Shown piece after piece: positions 1-8,825 of a stretch of DNA of 64,000 nucleotides. The stretch's first letter is position 1. Each line of letters starts with the position of its first letter. The position numbers and the translations under genes are program-made. Below the pieces are notes generated by a model. It did not search any database, was not told the DNA's origin, and saw only the letters and a list, made by a program, of their open reading frames with translations. Source of the stretch: JBPRGG01 sp051418075 (lineage in GTDB: Bacteria > Bacteroidota > Bacteroidia > Cytophagales > Cyclobacteriaceae); assembly GCA_051418075.1 (NCBI GenBank), contig JBPRGG010000056.1, positions 124,001 to 188,000 on the forward strand, written 5' to 3'.

Positions 1-1
1 T

Positions 2-871
2 CAATTGTTTCATTATATAAAAGACCTGGCTCCCCTGGCTGTATATAAGGATACACAGGAAAACCAGCAAAAATACGATTATCATAAAATACTATCTGTT
101 GGTAATGAGCAGGTTCTGGTAGTAAAACCGCCCTATTTACGGCGTTCTTTCCAAACCAACAAAAAGGTGGGGGAAATCATTGCCGAAAATATTGAAAGTA
201 CCTTCTGGCTGGCCCTGACTGCCATGATGTTCGCTACCTTCCTCGGTATATCCATCGGGATTTTGGCCGCTTTGAAACAAAATTCTTTCTGGGATCATTT
301 CCTGGTTTCTAGCTCGGTATTTGGTATTTCGGTTCCTACTTTTGTATCAGGCATAATCATTGCCATGGTATTTGGCTACTACCTAAGCGACTTTACCGGC
401 CTCAACCTGACCGGGCAGCTTTGGGTAAACCATCCCATTTATGGCAGGCAACTGCATCTGGAAAACCTGATCCTTCCTGCTATCACCTTAGGTATCAGGC
501 CATTATCTATTATTGTGCAACTCACCCGCAGCTCCATGTTGGATGTACTGTCACAGGATTATATCAGGACTGCCCGGGCCAAAGGTCTGAAAGAATATAT
601 GGTGATCGGGAAGCATGCTTTAAAAAATGCTTTAAATCCGGTAATCACGGCTGTTTCGGGATGGCTTGCCTCTTTGATGGCCGGCGCTTTTTTTGTGGAA
701 TATATTTTTGACTGGAAAGGGTTGGGATTTGTAACCATCAAATCAGTCCAGGCTCTGGATTTCCCGGTAATTATGGGAGTGACCTTATTTATTGCCATCA
801 TATTCATACTGGTCAATATCTTTGTGGATATACTCTATGCCGCTATTGATCCCAGGGTCAGGTTGAGCTAA
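2..871 (+). CDS. ABC transporter permease, Opp/Dpp type (5' end cut off)
   Basis: Inner-membrane permease of a peptide/nickel-type ABC importer. The reading frame is open to the left edge, so the N-terminus with the first membrane helix is missing. Family members are usually 310-360 residues; about 289 are visible. Five hydrophobic segments can be seen. The cytoplasmic EAA loop that docks on the ATPase is clear (QDYIRTARAKGL, near residue 185), followed by the KHALKNALNPV continuation typical of DppB/OppB. A TTG at 5 is in frame but is an internal Leu, not a start. The substrate cannot be told from the permease alone; partner genes must lie upstream, because the next gene is unrelated. Confidence 0.88.
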   Translation, partial: QLFHYIKDLAPLAVYKDTQENQQKYDYHKILSVGNEQVLVVKPPYLRRSFQTNKKVGEIIAENIESTFWLALTAMMFATFLGISIGILAALKQNSFWDHFLVSSSVFGISVPTFVSGIIIAMVFGYYLSDFTGLNLTGQLWVNHPIYGRQLHLENLILPAITLGIRPLSIIVQLTRSSMLDVLSQDYIRTARAKGLKEYMVIGKHALKNALNPVITAVSGWLASLMAGAFFVEYIFDWKGLGFVTIKSVQALDFPVIMGVTLFIAIIFILVNIFVDILYAAIDPRVRLS

Positions 872-905
872 TAAATCAAGATTATACCTGGATTACGAAT
901 TTTCT

Positions 906-913
906 TATCTTTG
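906..913 (+). promoter_or_regulatory. Bacteroidota -7 promoter element before aroK
   Basis: TATCTTTG is a perfect match to TAnnTTTG, 40 bases before the aroK ATG and just after the preceding permease gene. No clear TTG -33 box is seen at the right spacing. Confidence 0.5.
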
Positions 914-952
914 CCAGATCATTTTTTTAAGGAAGCATGAAATGAATGTATC

Positions 953-1474
953 ATGAAGATTTTTCTAATAGGAATGCCGGGATCAGGAAAAACAACCCTG
1001 GGAAAAATAATAGCCAAAAAGCTTTCTCTACCATTTATGGACCTGGATGACAAGATCGTGGAAAAAGAAAAAAGGACCATCCCTCAAATTTTCCAGAAGG
1101 AAGGAGAAACATATTTCAGGAAACTGGAAGCGGAAATCCTGAGGGAGATCAGTTTAACTCATGAAACTTTTTTATTGGCTACAGGAGGCGGCGCTCCCTG
1201 TTATCACGACAATCTGGAATTCATCAGACAACAAGGCTTAAGTATATTTCTGGAAGTTTCAGTACAGGAATTAGTGAATAGATTGATTTTAATGGGATTG
1301 GATAGCAGACCACTTTTAAAGGATTTCACAGAAGACCAGTTGTTGGCTGAAATTCAGCAAAAATTAAATGTACGCCTTCCCTATTACATAAAAGCTGATA
1401 TAGTCGTAAATGTAGATGACCTTGATACGGAACGGGTAGTGGACAGGATCAGGACCTATCAAAAAAACAGCTGA
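953..1474 (+). CDS. aroK: shikimate kinase
   Basis: Phosphorylates shikimate with ATP to shikimate 3-phosphate in aromatic amino acid (chorismate) biosynthesis, in the cytoplasm. 173 residues, the normal family length. A Walker A loop GMPGSGKTT is at residues 7-15. The shikimate-binding DLDD is near 30-33, FRKLE near 56-60, the ATGGGAP glycine loop near 76-82, and the LID arginine in DSRPLL near 117. The gene is single and not in an aro cluster; it has its own -7 element upstream. It is convergent with the FadL-like gene. No oddities seen. Confidence 0.95.
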   Translation: MKIFLIGMPGSGKTTLGKIIAKKLSLPFMDLDDKIVEKEKRTIPQIFQKEGETYFRKLEAEILREISLTHETFLLATGGGAPCYHDNLEFIRQQGLSIFLEVSVQELVNRLILMGLDSRPLLKDFTEDQLLAEIQQKLNVRLPYYIKADIVVNVDDLDTERVVDRIRTYQKNS

Positions 1475-1535
1475 ACCTAACAGATTCAGCCGTTCCAAAT
1501 AGTCCAATTCAATATTAACTAACTAATTTAGTTTA

Positions 1536-3116
1536 TTAAAAGAAAAATCCGATACTGGCGATAATACTGGTGGTGTTATTATCCAGATTCACCACCGGCG
1601 TATCTGGTCCTAAAGTATAAGGACTGTACTGGCTCTCCCACTGTCGGTTAACTGCGGCCAGATCAATATAAAACTCTGGCAGCCTGATCCCCAGACCAGC
1701 AGAAAACTGATTCACGCTACGATCAGCCTGTCCAGCCACAATCTCCTTAAATGGATCTGCCTGGTGGGCAAAACCGGCTCTGATCCGGAAGATCTTGTAC
1801 CTATATTCTCCTCCTATACGGTAATTTATGGCTTTATCATAGATCTGATCCATTATCCGGTTATCTTCTGAGGCAATAAAATCATCAGATCTCAATTTAT
1901 TCTGAGAATAATCTATATATTCCACATCACCGGAAATGAATCCATTTTTACCCAAAAAGAAAGAAACTCCGGCATTCAACCGATAAGGTGTGGTAATTCT
2001 GTATTCTGAAACGATCAGGTCACCTCTTTCATCTATTTCATTGATAAAAACAGTGCTATCCAGCATCACAAATTCATAATCATCGAAAAACTCTCCCTCA
2101 CTATCTCCTTTTTGAAAAAAATTAGTGAATACATCTGAGGTTCTTTCATCATCAATGTTAAAAATAGTGGGGGTGGTAAATGATAATCCTACCCGTACGA
2201 TATCTACCGGACGAACGATTACTCCAAAAGTTCCGTTTATACCTGTTCCGCTAATTTGAGTATTTTCATCAATGGTAAAATCTACCCCCGGATCAAAATC
2301 CTGAACCGGATCAATGATTTCAGTATATAATTTGTCTGATTCATAATTTAAGGTAGTCAGGCCCAAATTTGCCCCAAAATAAACCTTATCAGCGAAATTA
2401 CCACCATAACCAAAACTCCACTGGTATTGCCCTCCACTGGTAATAATCTCTTCTTCCTGCTGGGGAAACTGATCATTGAAAATAATGGGCAGATAGCGGC
2501 TATCACTCCCTTCAGGATCAAAAGCAGATTCAGGATTGATCAGATAAGTTAGAAAGGACTGGCTGAGTAGATCTATAGGCCCATCAAAAAAAGCTTCGTA
2601 GGGAATACCTTCGGCTGCCTGAGCAAAATAATCCAGGATCGAATTTTGATCATTGAATCCCTGGTAATATATATTATTATTAAAATCATTTACCTTGTTA
2701 ATGCTGATCCCAAAAGATCCACCCCGCCATTCACCCGGTACAATATCGTCTTTGGAATTATTGAATACTACGCCTATATTACCAAAATTGAATTTAGAAT
2801 CAGAAATGGCGCTAAACTCATTATAGTAACCGGCATCTACATTGATAAAATTGAAAGCAGGAGAAATACTGAACTCTGATCGGTTGAATAACCCCAATCC
2901 TGCCGGATTAGAACCAATGGTACTTACATCGCCACCCAAAGAGATCTGAGCCCCACCAATACCCAACATCCTCGCACTTCCACCTATTTGGGTATGACTT
3001 AGCATTAGAGCCACTTCATTATATCCGGAAGCTCCAGGAACAAACTGCCCAAACCCGTTAAATACAGGCAATAGGAGAGCTGTGCTTATAAAAATAAGCT
3101 TTTTTAAATTCTTCAT
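1536..3116 (-). CDS. FadL/OmpP1-type outer-membrane transport protein
   Basis: A 526-residue predicted outer-membrane beta-barrel with a Sec signal peptide (cleavage after about residue 23, FNGFGQ). The N-terminal part (ARMLGIGGAQISLGGDVSTIGSNPAGL) has the Asn-Pro-Ala-Gly signature of the OmpP1/FadL/TodX family, whose members pass hydrophobic molecules such as fatty acids across the outer membrane. The rest alternates polar and aromatic residues, and the chain ends in aromatic IASIGFFF, as expected for a C-terminal barrel strand. It lies directly downstream of the Ser/Arg-rich lipoprotein gene, with that gene's terminator between them, so it is probably expressed separately. The substrate is unknown. 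Confidence 0.8.
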   Translation of the reverse strand: MKNLKKLIFISTALLLPVFNGFGQFVPGASGYNEVALMLSHTQIGGSARMLGIGGAQISLGGDVSTIGSNPAGLGLFNRSEFSISPAFNFINVDAGYYNEFSAISDSKFNFGNIGVVFNNSKDDIVPGEWRGGSFGISINKVNDFNNNIYYQGFNDQNSILDYFAQAAEGIPYEAFFDGPIDLLSQSFLTYLINPESAFDPEGSDSRYLPIIFNDQFPQQEEEIITSGGQYQWSFGYGGNFADKVYFGANLGLTTLNYESDKLYTEIIDPVQDFDPGVDFTIDENTQISGTGINGTFGVIVRPVDIVRVGLSFTTPTIFNIDDERTSDVFTNFFQKGDSEGEFFDDYEFVMLDSTVFINEIDERGDLIVSEYRITTPYRLNAGVSFFLGKNGFISGDVEYIDYSQNKLRSDDFIASEDNRIMDQIYDKAINYRIGGEYRYKIFRIRAGFAHQADPFKEIVAGQADRSVNQFSAGLGIRLPEFYIDLAAVNRQWESQYSPYTLGPDTPVVNLDNNTTSIIASIGFFF

Positions 3117-3173
3117 GTTCTTAGGATTATTTTAACTTACTATGAAAAAAAAGTATAATAGAAAGGAAAAATT

Positions 3174-3204
3174 AAGAAGGAAAGAAGCAGGAATTACCTG
3201 CTTC
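3174..3204 (-). terminator. rho-independent terminator containing the stop codon of the SR-rich lipoprotein gene
   Basis: A perfect 8-bp stem GAAGCAGG/CCTGCTTC (3184-3191 with 3197-3204) encloses a 5-base loop holding the TAA stop. On the minus strand it is followed by a pyrimidine- and T-rich tract. Confidence 0.65.
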
Positions 3205-4576
3205 TCCTGCTTCCACTCGATGAACCTGATGATCTGCTTCCAGAGCCGGAACCGCTTCGGGTACCATAGCTACTGCTACCACTGCTTCTGGAAGGCGTAT
3301 AACTTGGTGAACTATTTCTTGATGGCGTGCTATAACTTCTTCCACGTGATGGGCTGGAATTACTTGAGCCCCTGCTGCGGGAAGGTGTATAGCTGGGTGA
3401 GCTACTCCTGGAAGGAGCACTATATTTCCTGCTATTAGAATTAGTCCGGTTAGAATTTCTGTCATAATTAGGTACAGCTCCACTTGAACGGGTAGCCCGG
3501 GTCCTTGAACTTCGATCAGGACTGGCAACCGTACTTCTGTCTCTGGTATCTCTGTTGATGGTTCTGGCCCGATCATTAGATGTTGTTCCATTATTCTCTA
3601 CCCTGTTTCTGGAGCGACGGAAATAGTCATTTTGTACACTACTCCTGTCTCTGGTATCAATTCTTCCATTGGTAGACCGGGTCACGCCATCACTATTGGT
3701 TCCTACCACCCTGCTTCTGCCTCCGGATGACCTGTCTGATACACCTACTGAAGAACTTCGCGGAACATATCTGCCTCTTGATACATCTCTAACATTGGCT
3801 CTGCCGTCATTATCATAGAATACCCTATTATTGTTACCAACAAAATATCCGTTGTAGAAACCACGATTAAATCCATTGTAGAAAGGATCCCAGGCATTAA
3901 ATCTACTACCCCAGCTATTCCAGTACCATGGATCATAGCGGGCCATCCATGGATCAAAGAAACCCCGGTTTCCCCAACCCCATCCAAGACTTACGTTCCA
4001 ACCGCTTCTCCAGGGACTCCAGCCCATGCCCCATCCACTGTTCCAGCCGATATTGACATTTAAACCAGGTCTCCAGCCCCAGGATGGTCCCCAGAAAGGA
4101 TCGTAAAAACGAGATCCATAAAAGGCAGTAGAATTCCATCTCCACCAGGGATCATCCCAGAAAGGATCATAATTACCGCTGAAACCTCCACGGCCATTGT
4201 AATTATTGATGATAATATCTCTTTCTCCATCCTGATCATAATCCTCAACAAAGTATTCCTCATCATTTACAGCCTGGTCCTCAATAGCTGATTCCTGATT
4301 TTGCCTTTTATAACGGGCAATGTACTCAGGGTTCACCGTCTTAGCCGAATAATTGTCCTGATTATTCATTTCAGGCTCGGGTGTTACAGCCTGGGTTCGA
4401 TTTTGAGGAATGGGTTGTGTATTTTCAGCATATTTTACTGCTTTTCTATCAGCAGAAGTAAAATATACGTCATCATATTCTCCGGTTTGGGCATATTGAT
4501 CGGGATTACAAGCCCAAAAAATGGATGATATTGTAAGGAATATCATTCCGGATTTCAGGGTAACAAGCGCTTTCAT
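3194..4576 (-). CDS. Ser/Arg-rich low-complexity lipoprotein, unknown function
   Basis: A 460-residue protein that I cannot assign to a function. It has a lipoprotein signal with a lipobox ending at Cys23 (IFWAC). Residues 30-120 are acidic and Asn/Gln-rich. Residues 125-255 are extremely rich in Trp, Gly, Asn, Tyr and Phe (runs like WGWRPG, GWNSGWGMGW, DPFWG), resembling aromatic-rich adhesive or prion-like sequence. Residues 265-460 are almost wholly Ser, Arg, Asn, Thr and Gly and strongly basic, with a near-repeated SPSYTPSRS unit (twice) and a poly-SGS/RS end. Probably surface-exposed and disordered; a cell-envelope or matrix role is only inference. Monocistronic, with its own terminator. 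Confidence 0.7.
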   Translation of the reverse strand: MKALVTLKSGMIFLTISSIFWACNPDQYAQTGEYDDVYFTSADRKAVKYAENTQPIPQNRTQAVTPEPEMNNQDNYSAKTVNPEYIARYKRQNQESAIEDQAVNDEEYFVEDYDQDGERDIIINNYNGRGGFSGNYDPFWDDPWWRWNSTAFYGSRFYDPFWGPSWGWRPGLNVNIGWNSGWGMGWSPWRSGWNVSLGWGWGNRGFFDPWMARYDPWYWNSWGSRFNAWDPFYNGFNRGFYNGYFVGNNNRVFYDNDGRANVRDVSRGRYVPRSSSVGVSDRSSGGRSRVVGTNSDGVTRSTNGRIDTRDRSSVQNDYFRRSRNRVENNGTTSNDRARTINRDTRDRSTVASPDRSSRTRATRSSGAVPNYDRNSNRTNSNSRKYSAPSRSSSPSYTPSRSRGSSNSSPSRGRSYSTPSRNSSPSYTPSRSSGSSSYGTRSGSGSGSRSSGSSSGSRRSR

Positions 4577-4663
4577 AATATTTCCTTTCTTTTATATTAA
4601 AAATCTCTCCAATAAATTAAACGACAATATAAGCAAATAGATTACATTTCGTAATTAAAACTT

Positions 4664-4671
4664 TATATTTG
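4664..4671 (+). promoter_or_regulatory. -7 promoter element before proS
   Basis: TATATTTG matches TAnnTTTG, 58 bases before the proS ATG. A -33 TTG at proper spacing is not obvious. Confidence 0.4.
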
Positions 4672-4729
4672 TCGATAATCTATCAAATTTAACTAAAACA
4701 TAGCAAAATTTATACCAAAACCATAAAAA

Positions 4730-6205
4730 ATGAGTAAAGGTTTACCAAAAAGAAGTGAAGATTATTCTGCCTGGTACAATGAATTAGTGAAAAAGGCAGA
4801 TCTGGCTGAAAATTCGGAAGTGAGAGGATGTATGGTGATCAAACCTTATGGCTATTCCATATGGGAAAAAATGCAGGCTGCCCTTGATAAAATGTTTAAG
4901 GATACTGGCCACAGCAATGCCTATTTTCCTTTATTCATACCCAAATCTTACATGAACAAAGAGGCTGCCCATGTAGAAGGCTTCGCTAAAGAATGTGCGG
5001 TAGTCACTCACTACCGGCTTAAAAATTCAGAAGATGGAAAAAGTATTGTGGTAGATCCGGAAGCCAAACTGGAAGAGGAATTGATTGTACGACCTACCTC
5101 AGAAACGGTCATTTGGAATACTTATCGTAATTGGATCCAATCTTACCGTGACCTGCCCATTCTGGTTAATCAATGGGCCAATGTAGTGCGCTGGGAAATG
5201 CGTACGCGGCTATTCCTTCGTACAGCTGAGTTTTTATGGCAGGAAGGGCATACGGCCCATGCTACCCGGCAGGAAGCTATTGATGAAACCCTGCAAATGA
5301 TGAATGTTTATGCCACTTTTGCCGAAGAATACATGGCTGTGCCAGTGCTTAAAGGGGTAAAAAGTGAAAGCGAAAAATTTGCCGGAGCGGTGGATACCTA
5401 TTGCATCGAAGCCTTAATGCAGGATGGAAAGGCACTCCAGGCTGGAACCTCCCATTTCCTGGGACAGAACTTCGCCAAAGCCTTTGATGTAAAATTTGCC
5501 AATAAAGAGGGTGCCCTGGATCTGGTTTGGGGCACCTCCTGGGGAGTAAGCACCAGGTTGATGGGGGCATTAGTGATGGCTCATTCAGATGATGACGGAT
5601 TAATATTACCTCCTAAACTGGCTCCCATTCAGGTGGTAATTGTACCCATATATAAAAATGAGGAGCAGTTAAAAGCCATTGTGGAACAGGCCACCCAGAT
5701 CAAAAACCTTCTGAACAATATGCATATCACTGTCAGGATTGATGATCGGGATACCCATAAACCAGGTTTTAAATTTGCTGAACATGAACAAAAAGGAGTT
5801 CCACTTCGGATTGCCATAGGACCTAGAGATCTGGAAAATGGTACGGTAGAAATGGCCCGGAGAGATACGAAGACTAAGGAAACTGTTCCTATTCATGTAC
5901 TTGAAACCAAGGTAAGGGATACCCTGGATGATATTCAGACCAGCATATATCAGAAAGCCTTGAAATTCAGAGAAGAAAAAACCACTGAGGTAAACAGCTA
6001 TGAAGCTTTCAAAAAAACACTGGATGAAAAAGGCGGCTTCATTTATGCCCATTGGGATGGAACAGCTGAAACTGAAGCAAAGATCAAGGAAGAAACCAAA
6101 GCTACAATCAGGTGTATACCTTTGAATGCGGAAGAAGAAAATGGCACCTGTATTTATTCAGGAAAACCTTCAGGTCGGCGGGTGATCTTTGCCCGGGCTT
6201 ATTAA
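4730..6205 (+). CDS. proS: prolyl-tRNA synthetase, short (archaeal/eukaryotic-like) type
   Basis: Class II aminoacyl-tRNA synthetase charging tRNA-Pro in the cytoplasm. 491 residues: this is the form without the long bacterial editing insertion, with an extra C-terminal domain. Visible class II motifs are motif 2 (VVRWEMRTRLFLRTAEFLWQEGHTAH, about residues 149-175) and the motif 3 region (GTSWGVSTRLMGALVMAHSDDDGLILPP, about 268-295). The anticodon-binding domain follows (about 300-400). The tail carries one Cys-rich patch and ends in Tyr, as is usual in this subtype. Single gene. This ProS type is common in Bacteroidota, so transfer need not be invoked. Confidence 0.96.
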   Translation: MSKGLPKRSEDYSAWYNELVKKADLAENSEVRGCMVIKPYGYSIWEKMQAALDKMFKDTGHSNAYFPLFIPKSYMNKEAAHVEGFAKECAVVTHYRLKNSEDGKSIVVDPEAKLEEELIVRPTSETVIWNTYRNWIQSYRDLPILVNQWANVVRWEMRTRLFLRTAEFLWQEGHTAHATRQEAIDETLQMMNVYATFAEEYMAVPVLKGVKSESEKFAGAVDTYCIEALMQDGKALQAGTSHFLGQNFAKAFDVKFANKEGALDLVWGTSWGVSTRLMGALVMAHSDDDGLILPPKLAPIQVVIVPIYKNEEQLKAIVEQATQIKNLLNNMHITVRIDDRDTHKPGFKFAEHEQKGVPLRIAIGPRDLENGTVEMARRDTKTKETVPIHVLETKVRDTLDDIQTSIYQKALKFREEKTTEVNSYEAFKKTLDEKGGFIYAHWDGTAETEAKIKEETKATIRCIPLNAEEENGTCIYSGKPSGRRVIFARAY

Positions 6206-6242
6206 TCTGGTTTGGTTTTTTAGATGTAAAAGGTCAGAACAA

Positions 6243-6713
6243 TCAGGTCCGGTGGCTATTTATAAAAATCATGGCCCCGGGCTTTTCTATGTTCAGGTTC
6301 AATCGCTTTTGACTCACATCACCACTGGCCATTATTTTGCAATTATCGCAAACCACCAGCTTTTCCACATCTTTTACTGTTACATATATATTTATCGGGG
6401 TTTCGCTACTGAAAAGGTTTAGCAGGTCGAACATTGCCAGCAGGTTATCCTGGCCAATCTGCAATTCACCATCCTTGATAAAGGTGGCACTTTTTTTCAA
6501 CTGGCTAGCATTGCCTTCTATCACCAGTTTCTGTTCTTCACCCTGTTGAATAAAAATGTTACAGGGCACTCTCACCAGGATTTTATTAATTTCCGGTAGC
6601 TGCTTGATTTCTGTCTGAACCGTATCATGAAATTGTCTGAAGCGGAATTCAAAAAATAGAAGGCCTAAAATGGCGCAGACAATGATTAAATAAGTTTGTC
6701 CTTCTCGTTTCAT
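6243..6713 (-). CDS. membrane-anchored protein with short DUF2807-like domain
   Basis: 156 residues with one N-terminal membrane anchor (residues 7-24, no lipobox). A repetitive beta-strand region follows, with the alternating pattern seen in DUF2807 (GIN-type putative adhesin head) proteins: phrases such as IFIQQGEEQKLVIEGN, INIYVTVKDVEKLVVCDNCKIMASGD. DUF2807 proteins are usually 200-250 residues, so this one is short and may hold only half the domain. Convergent with proS (37-base gap). Function unknown; the family assignment is tentative. Confidence 0.55.
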   Translation of the reverse strand: MKREGQTYLIIVCAILGLLFFEFRFRQFHDTVQTEIKQLPEINKILVRVPCNIFIQQGEEQKLVIEGNASQLKKSATFIKDGELQIGQDNLLAMFDLLNLFSSETPINIYVTVKDVEKLVVCDNCKIMASGDVSQKRLNLNIEKPGAMIFINSHRT

Positions 6714-6840
6714 TTTTTATACCTGTTTTCTGGTTTATCTATTAGATGATTCAAAATATTAAAAGGTTGCAAGTACTTCAAAAAAATTTTAAATCATGGG
6801 CAAGACGAATGTAATGCTGAAATGTTACAGTAATTGACCT

Positions 6841-6848
6841 TATATTTG
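6841..6848 (+). promoter_or_regulatory. -7 promoter element before DUF2721 gene
   Basis: TATATTTG, a perfect TAnnTTTG match, ends 24 bases before the ATG at 6873. Confidence 0.4.
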
Positions 6849-6872
6849 AAAGCTTAATAATTTTTTTGCACA

Positions 6873-7283
6873 ATGATTACTTTAACCACACCGGCGCTAT
6901 TGTTCCCGGCCATTTCGCTACTTTTACTGGCTTATACCAATCGATTCCTGGCTATAGCTTCTTTAATACGGGGATTACATTCCAAATATGTTGAGCAGCC
7001 TGATGAGATCATATATATTCAGATCAAAAATCTTAGAAAGCGGGTAATCCTGACCAGAAATATGCAGGCTTTGGGAATATCCAGCCTGTTTTTATGCGTT
7101 CTGACTATGTTTTTGATCTATGCAGGTGAAGTAAAACTGGCTGAATATATTTTTGGAATATCCTTAATATTGTTGATGGTATCCCTGGGAATTTCTATCC
7201 GTGAAATACAAATATCCATTCAGGCCCTCAATATTCAACTGAGTGATATGGAAGGATTTAATAAAACCAGAAAAACAATTTAA
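6873..7283 (+). CDS. DUF2721 family small membrane protein
   Basis: 136 residues. The N-terminus (TTPALLFPAISLLLLAYTNRFLAIASLIR) matches the signature of DUF2721 proteins: a first helix followed by a TNR box and a basic helix. Two further helices are at about residues 68-88 and 92-110. The family has no established function. Ends 72 bases before the NhaC start, but a separate -7 element lies between them. Confidence 0.75.
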   Translation: MITLTTPALLFPAISLLLLAYTNRFLAIASLIRGLHSKYVEQPDEIIYIQIKNLRKRVILTRNMQALGISSLFLCVLTMFLIYAGEVKLAEYIFGISLILLMVSLGISIREIQISIQALNIQLSDMEGFNKTRKTI

Positions 7284-7308
7284 AATGTAAATAAGCCTTT
7301 TATTTTAT

Positions 7309-7316
7309 TATTTTTG
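7309..7316 (+). promoter_or_regulatory. -7 promoter element before nhaC
   Basis: TATTTTTG (TAnnTTTG) would start transcription near 7323. This supports the ATG at 7356 rather than an in-frame TTG at 7314 as the start. Confidence 0.4.
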
Positions 7317-7355
7317 TGGCTTATCCTGTATAAAAGGCAGCAACTAACGTTTTTT

Positions 7356-8825
7356 ATGGCTCTCAAAAGGAAACCTACATTATTTGAGTCCCTGATCCCG
7401 GTAACTTTCCTGATCATTTTACTGGCCACCAATGTGATCATCTTTGGAGACGATACCTTATCCGGCTCAAACCAGATCGTACTGATTTTATCTGCGGCAG
7501 TTGCCGGAGTGGTTTCATTAAGGCTAGGAATAAGCTGGGCCCAAATGGAGAAAGGTATAGTAAGAAGTATCAATGCAGCCATGCCATCTATACTGATACT
7601 GCTGCTGATAGGTTCGCTGGCGGGTACCTGGTTATTATCAGGAATTGTTCCGGCCATGATCTATTACGGATTAAAAATTTTGAATCCCACCATTTTTTTA
7701 TTTGCCGCTTGTGTGATCAGTGCCATAGTTTCATTGGCTACCGGGAGTTCCTGGTCTACAGTTGCCACTATCGGCATTGCTTTATTAGGAATCGGAAAGG
7801 CTTTAGGTATGTCCGAAGGCATAGTGGCAGGCTCTATCATATCAGGGGCTTATTTTGGAGATAAAATGTCCCCATTGTCTGATACCACTAACCTGGCTCC
7901 TGCCATGGCCGGAACAGATATTTTTACACATATCAGGTACATGACCTTCACCACGGTTCCTTCTATTTTAATCACCCTGATCATATTCCTGATTATAGGG
8001 TTTGCCGGAAATCCGGAAGGAAATACATCTAATATTGATGAGGTGCTGCTGGCCATAGAAGTAGTATTCAATATTAATCCATTTTTGTTCATAGTGCCGG
8101 TAGTAGTGATTTATATGATCATTAAAAAAGTGCCTGCTATTCCGGCCTTACTGGCCGGTACTTTATTGGGAGGATTATTTGCTGTCATTTTTCAACCCCA
8201 GGTGATACAAGTGGTGGCAGGTCAGAACGATCTGTTTATCAGGGCAGTTTATATTGCCTTAATGAAAGCCATGTATACCGACATCAGTATCATTACTGAA
8301 AGTGATGTAGTGACCGATCTGCTTTCCACTTCCGGAATGGCTGGTATGCTGAATACCATTTGGCTGATTTTATCAGCCATGGTCTTTGGAGGAGTGATGG
8401 AAGCCAGTGGATTGCTGCAAAGAATAACCCAGTCCATCATTTCAGTAGCCAAATCCACTGGTGCGCTGATAAGTGCTACAGCGGGAACCTGTATTTTTTT
8501 CAATCTGACTGCATCAGACCAGTACCTGGCTATAGTGGTACCAGGCAGAATGTTTGCCAAAACCTATAAAGACAGGAACCTGATGCCGGAAAATTTAAGC
8601 CGCACTTTAGAGGATTCAGGTACTGTTACTTCTGTATTGGTTCCCTGGAATACCTGTGGCGCTACCCAGGCAGCAGTTTTAAATGTGGCTACCATGACTT
8701 ATTTACCATATTGTTTTTTCAATATAATCAGTCCTTTTATGACCATTCTATTTGGCCTGCTTGGCATCAGGATAAGAAAATATCCTAAAACAGCCGAAAC
8801 CGAACCTGTAGAATATGTTTCCTAA
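7356..8825 (+). CDS. nhaC: Na+/H+ antiporter, NhaC family
   Basis: 489-residue inner-membrane antiporter with about 11-12 hydrophobic helices. Family features include the ATGSSWSTVATIG motif near residue 133, the polar helix GDKMSPLSDTTNLAP near 167-181, and the conserved end segment SRTLEDSGTVTSVLVPWNTCGA (about 417-438). The first exchanges Na+ for H+ or, in relatives, malate/lactate with Na+/H+. ATG 7356 was chosen over an upstream TTG because of the promoter element and the hydrophobic profile. The stop overlaps the next gene's start by 11 bases, suggesting translational coupling. The substrate is not certain. Confidence 0.9.
   Translation: MALKRKPTLFESLIPVTFLIILLATNVIIFGDDTLSGSNQIVLILSAAVAGVVSLRLGISWAQMEKGIVRSINAAMPSILILLLIGSLAGTWLLSGIVPAMIYYGLKILNPTIFLFAACVISAIVSLATGSSWSTVATIGIALLGIGKALGMSEGIVAGSIISGAYFGDKMSPLSDTTNLAPAMAGTDIFTHIRYMTFTTVPSILITLIIFLIIGFAGNPEGNTSNIDEVLLAIEVVFNINPFLFIVPVVVIYMIIKKVPAIPALLAGTLLGGLFAVIFQPQVIQVVAGQNDLFIRAVYIALMKAMYTDISIITESDVVTDLLSTSGMAGMLNTIWLILSAMVFGGVMEASGLLQRITQSIISVAKSTGALISATAGTCIFFNLTASDQYLAIVVPGRMFAKTYKDRNLMPENLSRTLEDSGTVTSVLVPWNTCGATQAAVLNVATMTYLPYCFFNIISPFMTILFGLLGIRIRKYPKTAETEPVEYVS

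Noticed and set aside
3142..3591. Reading frames opposite or in other frames of the Ser/Arg-rich lipoprotein gene
   Set aside because: They arise from the repetitive low-complexity coding sequence; the lipoprotein frame has a signal peptide and a terminator, the others do not.
7314..7355. Extended TTG start for nhaC
   Set aside because: The TTG overlaps the -7 promoter element; ATG 7356 fits the promoter and the first helix.
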